Shown: piece after piece, positions 26,076 to 35,902 of the stretch
Position numbering within the stretch: the first letter of the stretch is position 1
How the letters are laid out: every line of letters starts with the position of its first letter
NCBI RefSeq assembly: GCF_002102185.1
Contig: NZ_LQOW01000025.1
Location: forward strand, 124,001-188,000
Direction of reading: 5' to 3'
Length of the DNA stretch: 64,000 bases
Origin: Mycobacterium fragae
Lineage (GTDB): Bacteria; Actinomycetota; Actinomycetes; Mycobacteriales; Mycobacteriaceae
Translations under genes and position numbers: made by a program
The notes under the pieces: generated by a model
Seen by the model: the letters and a program-made list of their open reading frames with translations, nothing else
Told to the model about the DNA's origin: nothing
The model's database searches: none

Positions 26076-28886
26076 GTGACGATGTTTGCCCGCCCGGCTC
26101 GGGCGGCCGCGCCAGCCATAGATGATCCTGCGGACGGCAACGTCCACGAGTCCGCCCCCGCGAAACGTCCGGCCTCCTGGGCACTGCGAAACTGGCCGGT
26201 CCGGTGGAAAGTCGTTGCGATCGTCGCCCTCCCGCTGGTGCTGGCGATGGTTTTCGGCGGATTGCGTATCTACGGTGCGCTGAGCGATGCCGGCAAGCTG
26301 CGATTGGCCGCTGACCGCGCCGAGATGGTTCCGGCGATTACCAAATACATGTCCGCACTCGACACCGCCTGGCTGGCGAATTCCACCGGCGGCGACGTCG
26401 AGGGTGCGAAGAAGAATTACCAGGCCCGCAAAAGCGAACTGGAGGCGCGGCTGGCCGACACCGACGTCGCGGCCGATGTGCGCTCCGGCGTCGGCGTCCT
26501 GCTGAACGGCGGCCAGGCCCTGCTGGACAGGGTGGCGTCGAACCAGATCGGTGTGCGCGACCAGGTGACCACGTACGCCCCGATCCTGTTGACGGCCGAG
26601 AACGCGATCGACGGATCGGTGCGCGTCGACGACGAGAAGCTTCGGGCTGCGGCCCAGGGGTTGAGCCGCGCGATCGGGGCCCGCGGGCAGATGCAGATGC
26701 AGCAGCTGCTGATCACCCGCGGCGGCGACCTGCCCGAGCCGGAATTGCGCACGTCGATGATGACGCTGGCCGGCACCGAGCCGTCGACGCTGTTCGCGCT
26801 GGCCGAGGTGCTCGGCGTCGGCTCGCCGGAAGCCAAGCAGCTGCAGCAGCAGATGGTGACCCGGATGGCGGTCATGTCCGATCCGCGAAGCCTGCTCGTC
26901 AACAACCCGGCGCTGCTGCGGTCGATTCACGTGACGGACACGATCGCCGCGCAGGTGATCAAGGACACCACCGCGTCGGTGACGAAGTCGGTGGAGAATC
27001 GGGCCAACGATCGGCGCCACGCCGCGATCCGCGACAGTGTCTTGGTCCTGGCCGCCATCGTCGCCGCACTGGTCATCGTGCTGCTGGTGGCGCGCTCGCT
27101 GATCCAGCCGCTGCGCCTTCTGCGGGACAGCGCGTTGAAGGTCGCCCACGATGATCTCGAGCGTGAGATCACCCGGGTCCGCGCCGGCGACGACAGGGCC
27201 CCCGAGCCGCTGCCGGTGTACACCACCGAAGAGATCGGCCAGGTCGCGCACGCGGTCGACGAGCTGCACACCCAGGCACTGCTGTTGGCCGGTGATGAGG
27301 CCCGGCTGCGGCTCCTGGTCAACGACATGTTCGAGACCATGTCGCGGCGCAACCGTTCGCTGGTCGATCAGCAGCTCTCGCTCATCGACCGGCTGGAACG
27401 CAACGAAGAGGACCCCGATCGGCTGGAAAGCCTGTTCCGCCTCGACCACCTCGCCGCCCGGATGCGACGCAACGGCGCCAACCTGCTGGTGCTGGCGGGC
27501 GCGCAGAGCGCACGGGGCGAACAGCGGGGACCGGTGCCGTTGTCAGCGGTGATCAATGCGGCGGCCTCCGAGGTCGAGGACTATCGCCGCGTGGAGACGT
27601 CGATGGTGCCCGACGGCATGGTCACCGGCGCCGCGGCCGGCGACATCGTTCATCTGCTCGCGGAGCTGATCGACAATGCACTGCGCTACTCGCCGCCCGC
27701 CTCACCGGTACGGGTCTCGGCCGCACGCCGCCGCGACGCCGGGATTCTGCTGGAGGTCATCGACGTCGGGCTGGGCATGACCGACGGCGACCGGCGCATC
27801 GCCAACATGCGGCTGCGCTCGGGCGGCGAGGTCACCCCGGAGAATGCCCGCCACATGGGTCTTTTCGTGGTCGGCCGGCTGGCCGACCGGCACGGGATCC
27901 GGGTGCGCCTGCGCGGCTCGTCGACAGAGCAACGGCGATCGGGTACGACGGCCGAGATCTATCTGCCGCCCAGGCTGCTGGTCGGAGCGGACGACGGATA
28001 CGCTGCGCCGCGGCCCGCCGCCGCCCCGCGGCCCGGCGCGCCGGTCAGGGCCGAGCAGCCAGTGGCCGCACCGGATTACCCGGATTCCCGGGAAGCGAAC
28101 GACCTTGCCGCCGCGGCGGACACGGCGGAGCGCAACGGCTCCCACCCGGGTGAAGCACCGATCAGCCTCTTGCCGCGCCGCAGCCCCGGGTCCAGCGGCA
28201 TCACCGGTGCCCCGCCCCGGCGCGAGCCACCACCGCCGCCGCGCCGCGAGCCACCGCCGCCTCGGCGCGAGGACACGGTTGAGCCGACGCCGGAACCCCC
28301 TGCGGCCCAACCGGTGTCGAACACCGCCTCGTTCTTCAGCTCACGCAGGCGAGCCCAACAAGAAGAGCAGCCCGATGAGCAGGAAACCGATGACGGTTGG
28401 CCCCTCGACGTGGCCGCACCGTCGGACGAGGACGAGGCCCCCGAGACCGATCTGATCTACCAACGGATGCTTTCCGAGTGGCTGGTCGACCCGCACGAGT
28501 TGGCGCACAGCGCCGACCTGGATTGGAAGTCGGTTTGGGACCGCGGCTGGTCGGCGGCCGCGGAGGTCGAGAACGCGCCGGTACACGCCCACACCGACCA
28601 CGGTCTGCCCGTGCGCGAGCCCGGTGCCCGCCTGGTGCCGGGTGCGGCCATCCCGGAGGCAGAGGCGCCGCTCAATGGAGTCGGTCATCACCGGGCCGAA
28701 GAGCGCAACGGGGTAGCATCCAACGGCGGATTACATTCCGCCTCGATGCCGGAGCAGAAGTCTCGGCATCAGGCGCCGGCGCGAGACCCCGACGCGATCC
28801 GCGCTTCCATCAGCAGCCATTTCGGCGGGGTGCGGGCGGGACGATCGCATGCCCGCGAGACAGATCAAGGACAGGATGACGAATGA
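26076..28886 (+). CDS. Conservon sensor histidine-kinase-like protein (CvnA/Rv3365c type)
   Basis: A 936-residue membrane sensor. Two membrane helices, near 45-66 and 315-340, enclose a ~250-residue extracytoplasmic helical domain. A HAMP-like linker follows, then a dimerisation helix with the candidate phospho-acceptor H458 ([13 protein letters not shown]). The ATPase domain has the N-box [10 protein letters not shown] (N534) and [10 protein letters not shown]. The last ~290 residues are Pro/Arg/Glu-rich and look disordered. No response regulator is nearby; in conservons the roadblock, DUF742 and GTPase proteins take that place. GTG at 26076 or ATG at 26082. The stop overlaps the roadblock gene (ATGA). 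Confidence 0.88.
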   Translation: MTMFARPARAAAPAIDDPADGNVHESAPAKRPASWALRNWPVRWKVVAIVALPLVLAMVFGGLRIYGALSDAGKLRLAADRAEMVPAITKYMSALDTAWLANSTGGDVEGAKKNYQARKSELEARLADTDVAADVRSGVGVLLNGGQALLDRVASNQIGVRDQVTTYAPILLTAENAIDGSVRVDDEKLRAAAQGLSRAIGARGQMQMQQLLITRGGDLPEPELRTSMMTLAGTEPSTLFALAEVLGVGSPEAKQLQQQMVTRMAVMSDPRSLLVNNPALLRSIHVTDTIAAQVIKDTTASVTKSVENRANDRRHAAIRDSVLVLAAIVAALVIVLLVARSLIQPLRLLRDSALKVAHDDLEREITRVRAGDDRAPEPLPVYTTEEIGQVAHAVDELHTQALLLAGDEARLRLLVNDMFETMSRRNRSLVDQQLSLIDRLERNEEDPDRLESLFRLDHLAARMRRNGANLLVLAGAQSARGEQRGPVPLSAVINAAASEVEDYRRVETSMVPDGMVTGAAAGDIVHLLAELIDNALRYSPPASPVRVSAARRRDAGILLEVIDVGLGMTDGDRRIANMRLRSGGEVTPENARHMGLFVVGRLADRHGIRVRLRGSSTEQRRSGTTAEIYLPPRLLVGADDGYAAPRPAAAPRPGAPVRAEQPVAAPDYPDSREANDLAAAADTAERNGSHPGEAPISLLPRRSPGSSGITGAPPRREPPPPPRREPPPPRREDTVEPTPEPPAAQPVSNTASFFSSRRRAQQEEQPDEQETDDGWPLDVAAPSDEDEAPETDLIYQRMLSEWLVDPHELAHSADLDWKSVWDRGWSAAAEVENAPVHAHTDHGLPVREPGARLVPGAAIPEAEAPLNGVGHHRAEERNGVASNGGLHSASMPEQKSRHQAPARDPDAIRASISSHFGGVRAGRSHARETDQGQDDE

Positions 28887-29302
28887 CGTTCGCTTCCGAG
28901 CAGTCGCGTTCCGACAATTCCCTGGACTGGCTGGTATCGAATTTCGCCCGCGAGGTTCCAGGGGTGTCACACGCGATCCTGGTATCCGTCGACGGGCTGT
29001 TGATCGCGGCCAGTGAGCACCTGCCGCCGGAACGGGCGGACCAGCTGGCCGCGGTGTCGTCCGGACTGGCCAGCCTGGCCACCGGCGCCGCGCAGCTGTT
29101 CGACGGCGGCCAGGTGCTGCAGTCCGTGGTGGAGATGGAAAACGGCTATTTGTTGCTGATGCGGGTCGGTGACGGCTCGCATCTGGCGACGCTGGCCGCG
29201 ACGTCCTGTGATATCGGCCAGATCGGTTACGAGATGGCCGTCCTTGTTGAACGGGTGGGCGGCGTCGTGCAGTCGTCGCGACGCGCTCCTTCACACTCGT
29301 GA
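28883..29302 (+). CDS. Roadblock/LC7-domain protein (CvnB type)
   Basis: A 139-residue roadblock/LC7 protein, the second gene of the conservon. The family acts as a platform or activator for the partner small GTPase. The pattern [36 protein letters not shown] at the N-terminus is diagnostic. The M. tuberculosis counterpart Rv3364c has also been reported as a secreted inhibitor of host cathepsin G, so a second role is possible. The ATG overlaps the kinase stop; the next gene starts 6 nt downstream. Confidence 0.92.
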   Translation: MTFASEQSRSDNSLDWLVSNFAREVPGVSHAILVSVDGLLIAASEHLPPERADQLAAVSSGLASLATGAAQLFDGGQVLQSVVEMENGYLLLMRVGDGSHLATLAATSCDIGQIGYEMAVLVERVGGVVQSSRRAPSHS

Positions 29303-29308
29303 GCCGCG

Positions 29309-29683
29309 ATGGACAGCCGCGAGCCGCCGACACCCGCAGCTGAGGCGAGCCTGGTCCGCCCGTACACTCTGACGGCCGGACGCACCCACACCAGCGTCGA
29401 GCTTCCGCTGGAAGCGCCGGTACAGGCGACGCAGTCGGCACTGTTTCACCGATGGCCAACCGATGACATGCGAGGCAAGATCGTCCAACTGTGTATCAAG
29501 AGCCCATCCGTCGCGGAGATCTCGGCTCGGCTGGATCTGCCGCTCGGTGTGGCCCGCGTGTTGGTCGGCGATCTGGTGACCTCCGGCTACCTTCGGGTGA
29601 ACCGGACCTTGACTGAGCTTTCGACCCGCGACGAACGCCGCGAACTGATAGGAAGGACGCTCCGTGGCCTACGAGCACTCTAA
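29309..29683 (+). CDS. DUF742 winged-helix protein (CvnC type)
   Basis: A 124-residue DUF742 protein, third in the conservon. LVRPYTLTAGRT starts the domain. The segment KIVQLCIKSPSVAEISARLDLPLGVARVLVGDLV reads as a winged helix-turn-helix, although DNA binding has not been shown for this class as far as I know. It overlaps the GTPase gene by 20 nt, supporting coupled translation. Confidence 0.9.
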   Translation: MDSREPPTPAAEASLVRPYTLTAGRTHTSVELPLEAPVQATQSALFHRWPTDDMRGKIVQLCIKSPSVAEISARLDLPLGVARVLVGDLVTSGYLRVNRTLTELSTRDERRELIGRTLRGLRAL

Positions 29684-30269
29684 GTCGGGGCAGCACCCGC
29701 GCCCGGGCGCGCGGGACACCGCCTCGACGAAGATCGTGATCTCGGGCGGTTTCGGTGCCGGTAAGACGACTTTTGTCGGCGCGGTGTCAGAGATCATGCC
29801 GCTGCGAACCGAGGCGATGGTCACCGATGCTTCCGAAGGCGTGGACATGCTGGAGGCCACCCCAGACAAGCGGACCACCACAGTGGCGATGGACTTCGGC
29901 CGGATCACGTTGGAAGAAGACTTGGTGCTCTACCTGTTCGGCACTCCGGGTCAGCGCCGCTTCTGGTTCATGTGGGACGACTTGGTGCGCGGCGCGATCG
30001 GCGCGATCATCCTGGTGGACTGCCGGCGGCTGCAGGACAGCTTCGCGGCGGTCGACTTCTTCGAGCACCGCAACCTGCCGTTCCTCATCGCGATCAACGA
30101 ATTCGAAGGTGCGCCAAGGTATCCGGTCGAAGAGGTGCGCAAGGCGCTGACCCTGCCCGAGCAAATCCCGGTCATCACGGTAGATGCGCGCGATCGCAAG
30201 TCGGCGACCGATGCGCTGATCGCGGTCAGCGAGTACGCGCTGGCCAGCCTGACACCGACGGGAAGCTGA
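29664..30269 (+). CDS. mfpB: Conservon small GTPase (CvnD/MfpB type)
   Basis: A 201-residue GTP-binding protein of the MglA/CvnD type. The P-loop GGFGAGKTT is at 28-36 and the G3 motif GTPGQ at 93-97. The G4 position reads NEFE (145-148) instead of NKxD, so guanine specificity is read through a variant motif. GTG start at 29664 within the DUF742 gene. In M. tuberculosis the homologue (Rv3362c, MfpB) is followed by mfpA, a pentapeptide-repeat gyrase protector. Here no mfpA follows, and a convergent ABC transporter ends 13 nt away. Confidence 0.9.
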   Translation: MAYEHSKSGQHPRPGARDTASTKIVISGGFGAGKTTFVGAVSEIMPLRTEAMVTDASEGVDMLEATPDKRTTTVAMDFGRITLEEDLVLYLFGTPGQRRFWFMWDDLVRGAIGAIILVDCRRLQDSFAAVDFFEHRNLPFLIAINEFEGAPRYPVEEVRKALTLPEQIPVITVDARDRKSATDALIAVSEYALASLTPTGS

Positions 30270-30282
30270 AAGTGGTTGCGGC

Positions 30283-32901
30283 TCAGCGCTTGAGCCGGAT
30301 GTGCCACCGGATGTAGACGACGTACGCCACGGACAACAGCGCGAGCATGCCCATGTCGAACAGGTAGATGTGCTTCGAGTGTTGCCACCACCGGTCGTCC
30401 GTTGGGACTTGCGGAACCTTCACCAGGTGCGGGAAGTCGACCGACGACGCGCCGGCCGCGAATCCCCAGCGACCGGGCGTCACAAAGGACAGCTGGTTGA
30501 GACCGAACCGGCCGGTCACCGGGATCCCCATCCCGCCGCAGAGCACCAGCTGGGACATGATCGAGACCACCAGCAACGGCATGATCTGCTCGTTGGATTG
30601 CGCGATCGCCGACAGCAGCAGGCCGAGCATCGCCGAGGCGACACAGGTGGCCGCGACGGTGAAAAACAGCGAGAGCGTGGCGCTGCCCAAGAACGGCGGA
30701 TCCGCGGTCGGTGCCCCCTTGCCGAGTCTCACGATTGCGGTTGAGATCGCTGCCTGCAGAGTCGCGAAAGCGGAGAACACCGCGACTTTGGCCAGCAGGT
30801 AAGCCGTGGTGGACAGGCCCACCGCCTGTTCTCGGCGGAAGATCGGGCGCTCGCCGATCAGGTCGCGGATGGTCAGCGCGGTACCCATGAAAACAGCACC
30901 AATACACAGCAGCACCATGATGTACTGCGGCTCTGTGGGCGCCGGCCCAGTCGGGGAAGCAGGACCGAGACCGGGTTTCGGGCCTTTCACGGTCAGCGCC
31001 AGCGCGCCCATGAGGAAAGGCAACACCGCAAGGAACACGGTATAGCCGCGGTCGGAGACGACGAGCCGAACCTGGCGACGCGCAATCGTCGAAAGCTGAC
31101 GCAGCAGGTTCGTGTGCACCGGCTCGCCCAGGTCTGCCGGGCTTTCCTTGGCCGGTACCTGCTCGGCCTGTCTGTCGCCCTTCCTTTCCAGGAAGCGGCG
31201 ATTGGCTTCGTCCGGGTCGGCGCCGACCTTAGCGAAAATGTCGGCCCAGTTACGGGTCCCCATGGCCGCCTCGACCTGGTCGGGCGGACCGTTGAACGCC
31301 GTCTTGCCGCCGGGGGCCATCAGCAGCAGCTGGTCACAGACGTCGAGGTAAGACACCGAGTGCGTCACCACCAGCACCACGCGGCCTGCGTCGGCGAGCT
31401 GACGCAGCATGAGCATGACCTGACGGTCCAGCGCCGGATCCAGACCCGACGTCGGCTCGTCGAGCAGCAGCAACGACGGTTGGGTGAGTAGCTCCAACGC
31501 CACCGAGGCGCGCTTGCGCTGGCCGCCGGAGAGCTTGTCCACCCGGGTGTCGGCATGCTTGGTCAGGTCCAGTTCCTCGAGCACCTGCGCCACCACCTGG
31601 GCGCGCTCCTGCTTGCTGGTGTCGGGCGGGAGCCGCAGCTCGGCGGCATAACCCAACGCCTGGTTGACGGTCAGCTGGCGGTGCACCACGTCGTCCTGCG
31701 GGACCATCCCGATCCGGCTGCGCATCGTCGCGTACTCGGCGTGGATGTCGTGGCCCTCGAAGGTGACCGACCCTCCGCTGGGACGGGTGTAGCCGGCGAT
31801 CAGCCGGGACAACGTCGTCTTGCCCGCGCCGGACCCGCCGATGATCGCGGTGAGGGTGCCCGGTCGGGCAGTCAGGGAAATGTTGTCCAGCAGTTGCTTG
31901 CCGTCGATCTTGAAGTACGCCCCCTTCACCTCCAGACCGCCGCTTCGGGTCGCCGCTTCGGTGCGGCGAACCAGGTTGCCATCGGAGAAAACCAGGTCGA
32001 TGTTGCCGATCGTGACCACGTCGCCCTCGTTGAGCACCGCCGAGCCCACGCGTACGCCGTTGACGAATGTCCCGTTGATGCTGCGGGCGTCGCGGATTTC
32101 GGTGCCCAGTGGCGTTTGAACGAGAAACGCGTGATGGCGCGACGCCAGCACATCCTGGATCACGATGTCGTTGTCGTTGGCGCGGCCGATCGTCGCGGAT
32201 CCCGGCGGCTTCTCCGGTGCCGCTGCTCCGGGCAGGATGGCCTGGAACATCTTCGTCGCCAAGTTCCCCACTTCGGGCGGCTTGCTGGCCGGCGGTGCCA
32301 TCCGGGTTTCTGGGTGGTAGTCGGCCGGGGGCTGTGCGCCGGACCCGCCCACAGGGGCCGCGGGCTGCCTGGGCGGATAGGCCGGTGGCCGCTGGCCGCC
32401 GCTCGGATAGGCCGGCTGCGGCGGTGGTCCCGGCGCGATGCGCGGCGGGGCTCCGGGCTGCGGTCGCGACGGCGCCAACCCGGGCGGGGGTCCGCTCGGC
32501 TGGCGGGCCGGCTGGGCGTACGCCCGCGGGGCTCCGGAGGGTTGCGCAATACGCATCGACGCGGTCTGCGGTGGGCGGCCGGCCATCCCCGCGTGGTGTC
32601 CGATTTCGAACGTCAGCTGCGGCCCGTCGGGGTTGCCGATGTTGATGGTCTGACCGTCGTGAATGTCGACCACAGGCACTCGGCGCCCGTTCACGTACGT
32701 CCCGTTCAACGAACCGTTGTCGATGGCCAGCCAGCGGCCCTGCTCGAAGCGCAGCAGCAGATGCGCGCGCGAGATCAGCGGATGGGTGACGCGCATGTCG
32801 GCGCGGAGGTCGCGTCCGACTACTACGTCATGACCCGCTGCGAAGGTTCGTTGAGACCCGTCGTACCGAACTGTCAGCGCGGGCGGTGCTGCTTGACTCA
32901 T
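30283..32901 (-). CDS. FHA-domain ABC transporter (Rv1747-like)
   Basis: An 872-residue half-transporter with two N-terminal FHA domains (about 10-95 and 225-305). A Pro-rich linker joins them. The ATPase domain has Walker A GGSGAGKTT, signature LSGGQRKR and Walker B LLLLDEPTSGLDP. A C-terminal six-helix ABC-2 membrane domain follows. In M. tuberculosis Rv1747 exports cell-wall lipid-linked material and is phosphorylated by PknF; the FHA domains bind phosphothreonine. The ATG at 32901 matches the start of Rv1747 as I recall it. It ends 13 nt from the conservon GTPase, and no Ser/Thr kinase gene is near. Confidence 0.9.
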   Translation of the reverse strand: MSQAAPPALTVRYDGSQRTFAAGHDVVVGRDLRADMRVTHPLISRAHLLLRFEQGRWLAIDNGSLNGTYVNGRRVPVVDIHDGQTINIGNPDGPQLTFEIGHHAGMAGRPPQTASMRIAQPSGAPRAYAQPARQPSGPPPGLAPSRPQPGAPPRIAPGPPPQPAYPSGGQRPPAYPPRQPAAPVGGSGAQPPADYHPETRMAPPASKPPEVGNLATKMFQAILPGAAAPEKPPGSATIGRANDNDIVIQDVLASRHHAFLVQTPLGTEIRDARSINGTFVNGVRVGSAVLNEGDVVTIGNIDLVFSDGNLVRRTEAATRSGGLEVKGAYFKIDGKQLLDNISLTARPGTLTAIIGGSGAGKTTLSRLIAGYTRPSGGSVTFEGHDIHAEYATMRSRIGMVPQDDVVHRQLTVNQALGYAAELRLPPDTSKQERAQVVAQVLEELDLTKHADTRVDKLSGGQRKRASVALELLTQPSLLLLDEPTSGLDPALDRQVMLMLRQLADAGRVVLVVTHSVSYLDVCDQLLLMAPGGKTAFNGPPDQVEAAMGTRNWADIFAKVGADPDEANRRFLERKGDRQAEQVPAKESPADLGEPVHTNLLRQLSTIARRQVRLVVSDRGYTVFLAVLPFLMGALALTVKGPKPGLGPASPTGPAPTEPQYIMVLLCIGAVFMGTALTIRDLIGERPIFRREQAVGLSTTAYLLAKVAVFSAFATLQAAISTAIVRLGKGAPTADPPFLGSATLSLFFTVAATCVASAMLGLLLSAIAQSNEQIMPLLVVSIMSQLVLCGGMGIPVTGRFGLNQLSFVTPGRWGFAAGASSVDFPHLVKVPQVPTDDRWWQHSKHIYLFDMGMLALLSVAYVVYIRWHIRLKR

Positions 32902-32960
32902 CGACCCAACTGTAGCTGCTTGATTCACCGGATCGACTGTATCGGTTGTGTCCCAGTCGG

Positions 32961-34160
32961 CTAAGGGGCGAGAGCGTCCGGGGCGCCGGTCACCACGCAG
33001 CGGGTGCGGCTGTAGATCGTCGGCATGCATTGGTTGCAGTGCGTACACGCCGAATGCACCCGGTCGCCTTCGGTCGCCAGCCGGTTGACCAAGTCCGGCT
33101 CGGCCAGCAGCGCCCGGGCCATCGCGACAAACTGGAATCCCTCCGCCATCGCCAGGTCCATCGTCTCCCGGTTGGTGATGCCGCCCAGCAGAATGAGCGG
33201 CATCGACAGCTCGGCGCGGAACAGCTTGGCGTCACGCAACAAGTACGCGTCTCGGTAGGGGTACTCGCGCAGGAACTTCTTGCCGGTCATGCGCATGCCC
33301 CAGCGCACCGGCGGCTTGAACGCGCCGGCGAACTCCTTGACCGGCGCGTCACCGCGGAACAGATACATCGGGTTGACCAGCGAGCTGCCCGCCGTGAGTT
33401 CGATCGCGTCCAGCCCGCCGTCGTCCTGCAACCACTTGGCGGTGGTCAACGCCTCTTCGGTGGAGATGCCGCCGCGTACCCCGTCGGCCATGTTGAGTTT
33501 GGCCGTGACCGCGATCGGGGTGCCCTCCTTCTCCACCGCGCGTCGCACGGCCATCACCATCCCGCGGGCCACCTTGGCTCGGTTCTCCAGCGATCCGCCG
33601 AACTCGTCGTTGCGACGATTGATCAACGGAGAAAGAAAGGAACTCGCGAAATAGTTATGACCCAAATGGATTTCGACCGCGTCGAAACCCGCTTCGATGG
33701 CAAGCCGGGCCGCGTTGGCGTGCGCGGCTATCACGTCGTCGATGTCCTCGCGGGTCGCCTTCTTGGCGAAGCGCATTCCGATCGGGTTGAAGAACCGCAC
33801 CGGCGCCAGCGCCGTGGCCTTGTTGGTTTTGGCGTTGGCCACGGGACCGGCGTGGCCGATCTGAGCGCTGACGGCCGAGCCCTCGGCGTGGATCGCGTCG
33901 GTGAGCCGGCGAAACCCAGGCACCGCTTCCGGACGCATCCAGATTCCGTTGCCTTCGGTGCGTCCACCCTGGGAGACCGCGCAGTACGCCACGGTCGTCA
34001 TGCCGACCCCGCCGGCGGCCGGCAGCCGGTGATATTCGATCAGGTCGTCGGTGACCAGTGCGTCCGGTGTGCGGGCTTCGAAGGTGGCGGCCTTGATGAT
34101 CCGGTTGCGCAGCGTCACCGGACCGAGCTTGGCCGGGGCGAACACGTCCAGGGTGGGCAT
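32961..34160 (-). CDS. NADH:flavin oxidoreductase, old yellow enzyme/dienoyl-CoA reductase type
   Basis: A 399-residue FMN-binding TIM-barrel enzyme. Family blocks include [22 protein letters not shown] (substrate-binding His), [17 protein letters not shown] and the C-terminal [16 protein letters not shown]. Four Cys near the C-terminus (CTHCNQC and a later C) recall the iron-sulfur motif of 2,4-dienoyl-CoA reductases, although the protein lacks their extra FAD domain. The ATG at 34160 fits Rv3359. It is divergent from folD by 37 nt. Confidence 0.87.
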   Translation of the reverse strand: MPTLDVFAPAKLGPVTLRNRIIKAATFEARTPDALVTDDLIEYHRLPAAGGVGMTTVAYCAVSQGGRTEGNGIWMRPEAVPGFRRLTDAIHAEGSAVSAQIGHAGPVANAKTNKATALAPVRFFNPIGMRFAKKATREDIDDVIAAHANAARLAIEAGFDAVEIHLGHNYFASSFLSPLINRRNDEFGGSLENRAKVARGMVMAVRRAVEKEGTPIAVTAKLNMADGVRGGISTEEALTTAKWLQDDGGLDAIELTAGSSLVNPMYLFRGDAPVKEFAGAFKPPVRWGMRMTGKKFLREYPYRDAYLLRDAKLFRAELSMPLILLGGITNRETMDLAMAEGFQFVAMARALLAEPDLVNRLATEGDRVHSACTHCNQCMPTIYSRTRCVVTGAPDALAP

Positions 34161-34197
34161 ACCGGGGAGCGTACGCGGGCGTGCCAGACTGTCAGGC

Positions 34198-35046
34198 GTG
34201 GGTGCGATCACGTTGGACGGCAAGGCCACGCGCGACGAGATCTTCGTCGACCTCAAGCAGCGAGTGGCCGCATTGACCGCATCGGGCCGCACACCCGGAC
34301 TGGGCACAATCCTGGTGGGCGACGATCCCGGATCACAGGCCTACGTCCGTGGCAAGCATTCCGACTCCGCCAAGGTCGGTATCACGTCGATTCGCCGCGA
34401 CCTGCCGGCCGACGTCAGCCAGGCCAAACTCGACGAGACCATCGACGAGCTCAACGCCAACCCCGAGTGCACGGGCTACATCGTGCAGCTGCCGCTGCCC
34501 AAGCACCTGGATGAGAACGCCGCCCTGGAGCGGGTCGACCCGACCAAGGACGTCGACGGCCTGCACCCGACGAACCTGGGGCGGCTGGTGCTGGGCACCC
34601 CCGCACCGCTGCCCTGCACGGCGCGCGGCATCGTGCACCTGCTGCGCCGCTACGACGTCGAAATCGCCGGCGCCCACGTGGTCGTCATCGGCCGGGGCGT
34701 GACGGTTGGGCGTCCGTTGGGCCTACTGCTGACCCGCCGCTCGGAGAATGCCACGGCGACGTTGTGCCACACCGGAACTCGTAACCTCGCCGCGCTGACC
34801 CGTCAGGCCGACATCATCGTGGCTGCCGTGGGTGTCCCGCACCTGCTGACCGCCGACATGGTGCGGCCGGGCGCGGCGGTGGTGGACGTCGGCGTCAGCC
34901 GGACCGACGACGGGCTGGTCGGCGACGTGCATCCCGATGTGTGGGAGGTCGCCGGTCACGTGTCGCCGAACCCCGGCGGTGTCGGCCCGCTGACGCGGGC
35001 GTTCCTGCTGACCAACGTCGTCGAATTGGCCGAGGCCGCGCGATGA
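34198..35046 (+). CDS. folD: Methylenetetrahydrofolate dehydrogenase/cyclohydrolase
   Basis: A 282-residue bifunctional enzyme that converts methylene-THF to formyl-THF through two steps, supplying one-carbon units and NADPH. Signatures are [14 protein letters not shown] with the catalytic Lys, [11 protein letters not shown] and the NADP site [14 protein letters not shown], ending in [10 protein letters not shown]. The GTG at 34198 starts in phase with Rv3356c. The stop overlaps the DUF3017 gene (ATGA). Confidence 0.97.
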   Translation: MGAITLDGKATRDEIFVDLKQRVAALTASGRTPGLGTILVGDDPGSQAYVRGKHSDSAKVGITSIRRDLPADVSQAKLDETIDELNANPECTGYIVQLPLPKHLDENAALERVDPTKDVDGLHPTNLGRLVLGTPAPLPCTARGIVHLLRRYDVEIAGAHVVVIGRGVTVGRPLGLLLTRRSENATATLCHTGTRNLAALTRQADIIVAAVGVPHLLTADMVRPGAAVVDVGVSRTDDGLVGDVHPDVWEVAGHVSPNPGGVGPLTRAFLLTNVVELAEAAR

Positions 35047-35336
35047 CTGTGACAGAGCAGACCCGCAGGATCTTCGCCGCCCAATGGCCGATCGTGATGG
35101 TGGAGCTGGTCTTCGTGGTGGCATTCGCGTTGGCGGCGGCAGAGTTCTGGCGCCGTGGCGCATTGTTGATCGGCATCGGCGTGGGCGTGGCCGCGGTGCT
35201 GCGGCTGGTGTTGCCCGACGAGCACGCCGGCCTTCTGGTGGTGCGCAGCAAGGCGATCGACTTCGCTACCACCGCGCTCGTGGCGGCGGCGATGGTCTAC
35301 ATCGCGTCGACGATCGACCCGTTGGGAACGCGTTAG
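35043..35336 (+). CDS. DUF3017 small membrane protein
   Basis: A 97-residue integral membrane protein with three hydrophobic segments (about 16-31, 36-54 and 73-88). It is coupled to folD by an ATGA overlap, as in other mycobacteria (Rv3355c). Function unknown; the fixed pairing with folD is the only clue. Confidence 0.85.
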   Translation: MTVTEQTRRIFAAQWPIVMVELVFVVAFALAAAEFWRRGALLIGIGVGVAAVLRLVLPDEHAGLLVVRSKAIDFATTALVAAAMVYIASTIDPLGTR

Positions 35337-35380
35337 TGGCGATCGCGAGCGCGGCGAAGCCGGGCGCTGCGGGTCGCCAC
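35336..35380. terminator. Hairpin between convergent DUF3017 and DUF732 genes
   Basis: Arms of 17 nt at 35336-35352 and 35364-35380 pair except for one three-base internal mismatch and one G-U. The outer seven pairs are GTGGCGA. The left arm holds TCGCGA, the same core seen in the other long convergent-gene hairpins here. Confidence 0.45.
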
Positions 35381-35387
35381 CATCCGG

Positions 35388-35768
35388 CTACAGACCGGGC
35401 ACGCCCGGCATGCCCGGCACCGCGGGCAGGTTGGGCATCTGGCCGTTCTCGATCGACGCCATCATCGACGGGCAGTACATCGAAATCGCAATGCTGGTGA
35501 ACATCTGCGCCATGGCCGGCGACATGCCGGTGTTGCCGACCACGCTCGATGCGGCGGACGCGAACGACCCGCCGGGCTTTGACAGCATCGGGCAAACGGA
35601 CTGGCCGAGCGCAGCCGTGCCGGCCGGATCTTGGTAGTGGACGCCGGCGCCGCTGAGCGCCGAGAGAAAAGAATCGTCGATCGCGTCTGCGTGCGCCGGC
35701 GCCGCCAATGCGGTGACGGCAGTGGCCAGCGCGGCCGCGGCCGCCAATGAAATCGGGTTGCGACGCAT
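35388..35768 (-). CDS. Secreted DUF732 protein
   Basis: A 126-residue exported protein. An N-terminal signal peptide (about 1-28, ending AHA-DA) precedes a DUF732 domain with the typical FLSALSGAGVHYQDP start and two Cys (in VCPML and MYCPS) that should form a disulfide. The tail is Pro/Gly/Met-rich. Family function unknown. Resembles Rv3354 in domain, length and place. Confidence 0.88.
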   Translation of the reverse strand: MRRNPISLAAAAALATAVTALAAPAHADAIDDSFLSALSGAGVHYQDPAGTAALGQSVCPMLSKPGGSFASAASSVVGNTGMSPAMAQMFTSIAISMYCPSMMASIENGQMPNLPAVPGMPGVPGL

Positions 35769-35902
35769 TCCCGGAAGTCTGCGTTACCGCCGTCACGGCT
35801 ACAACACGAAGCGGTAAAGGTTCGCGCACGTTTCGGTGGTCACGCGAGCGACACGTCCTGCGGTGCCGCGGTTTTTGCCGTCCTGTGGTTAAGACTGCGG
35901 CG

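Noticed and set aside
25631-26125. Plus-strand frame across the trmL/conservon gap as a small gene
   Set aside because: Mostly antisense to trmL, continues into the kinase start, no ribosome site and no family resemblance.
31555-32964. 469-codon plus-strand frame across the FHA-ABC transporter
   Set aside because: Shadow of the real minus-strand gene; no recognisable motif and biased Arg/Gly/His composition.
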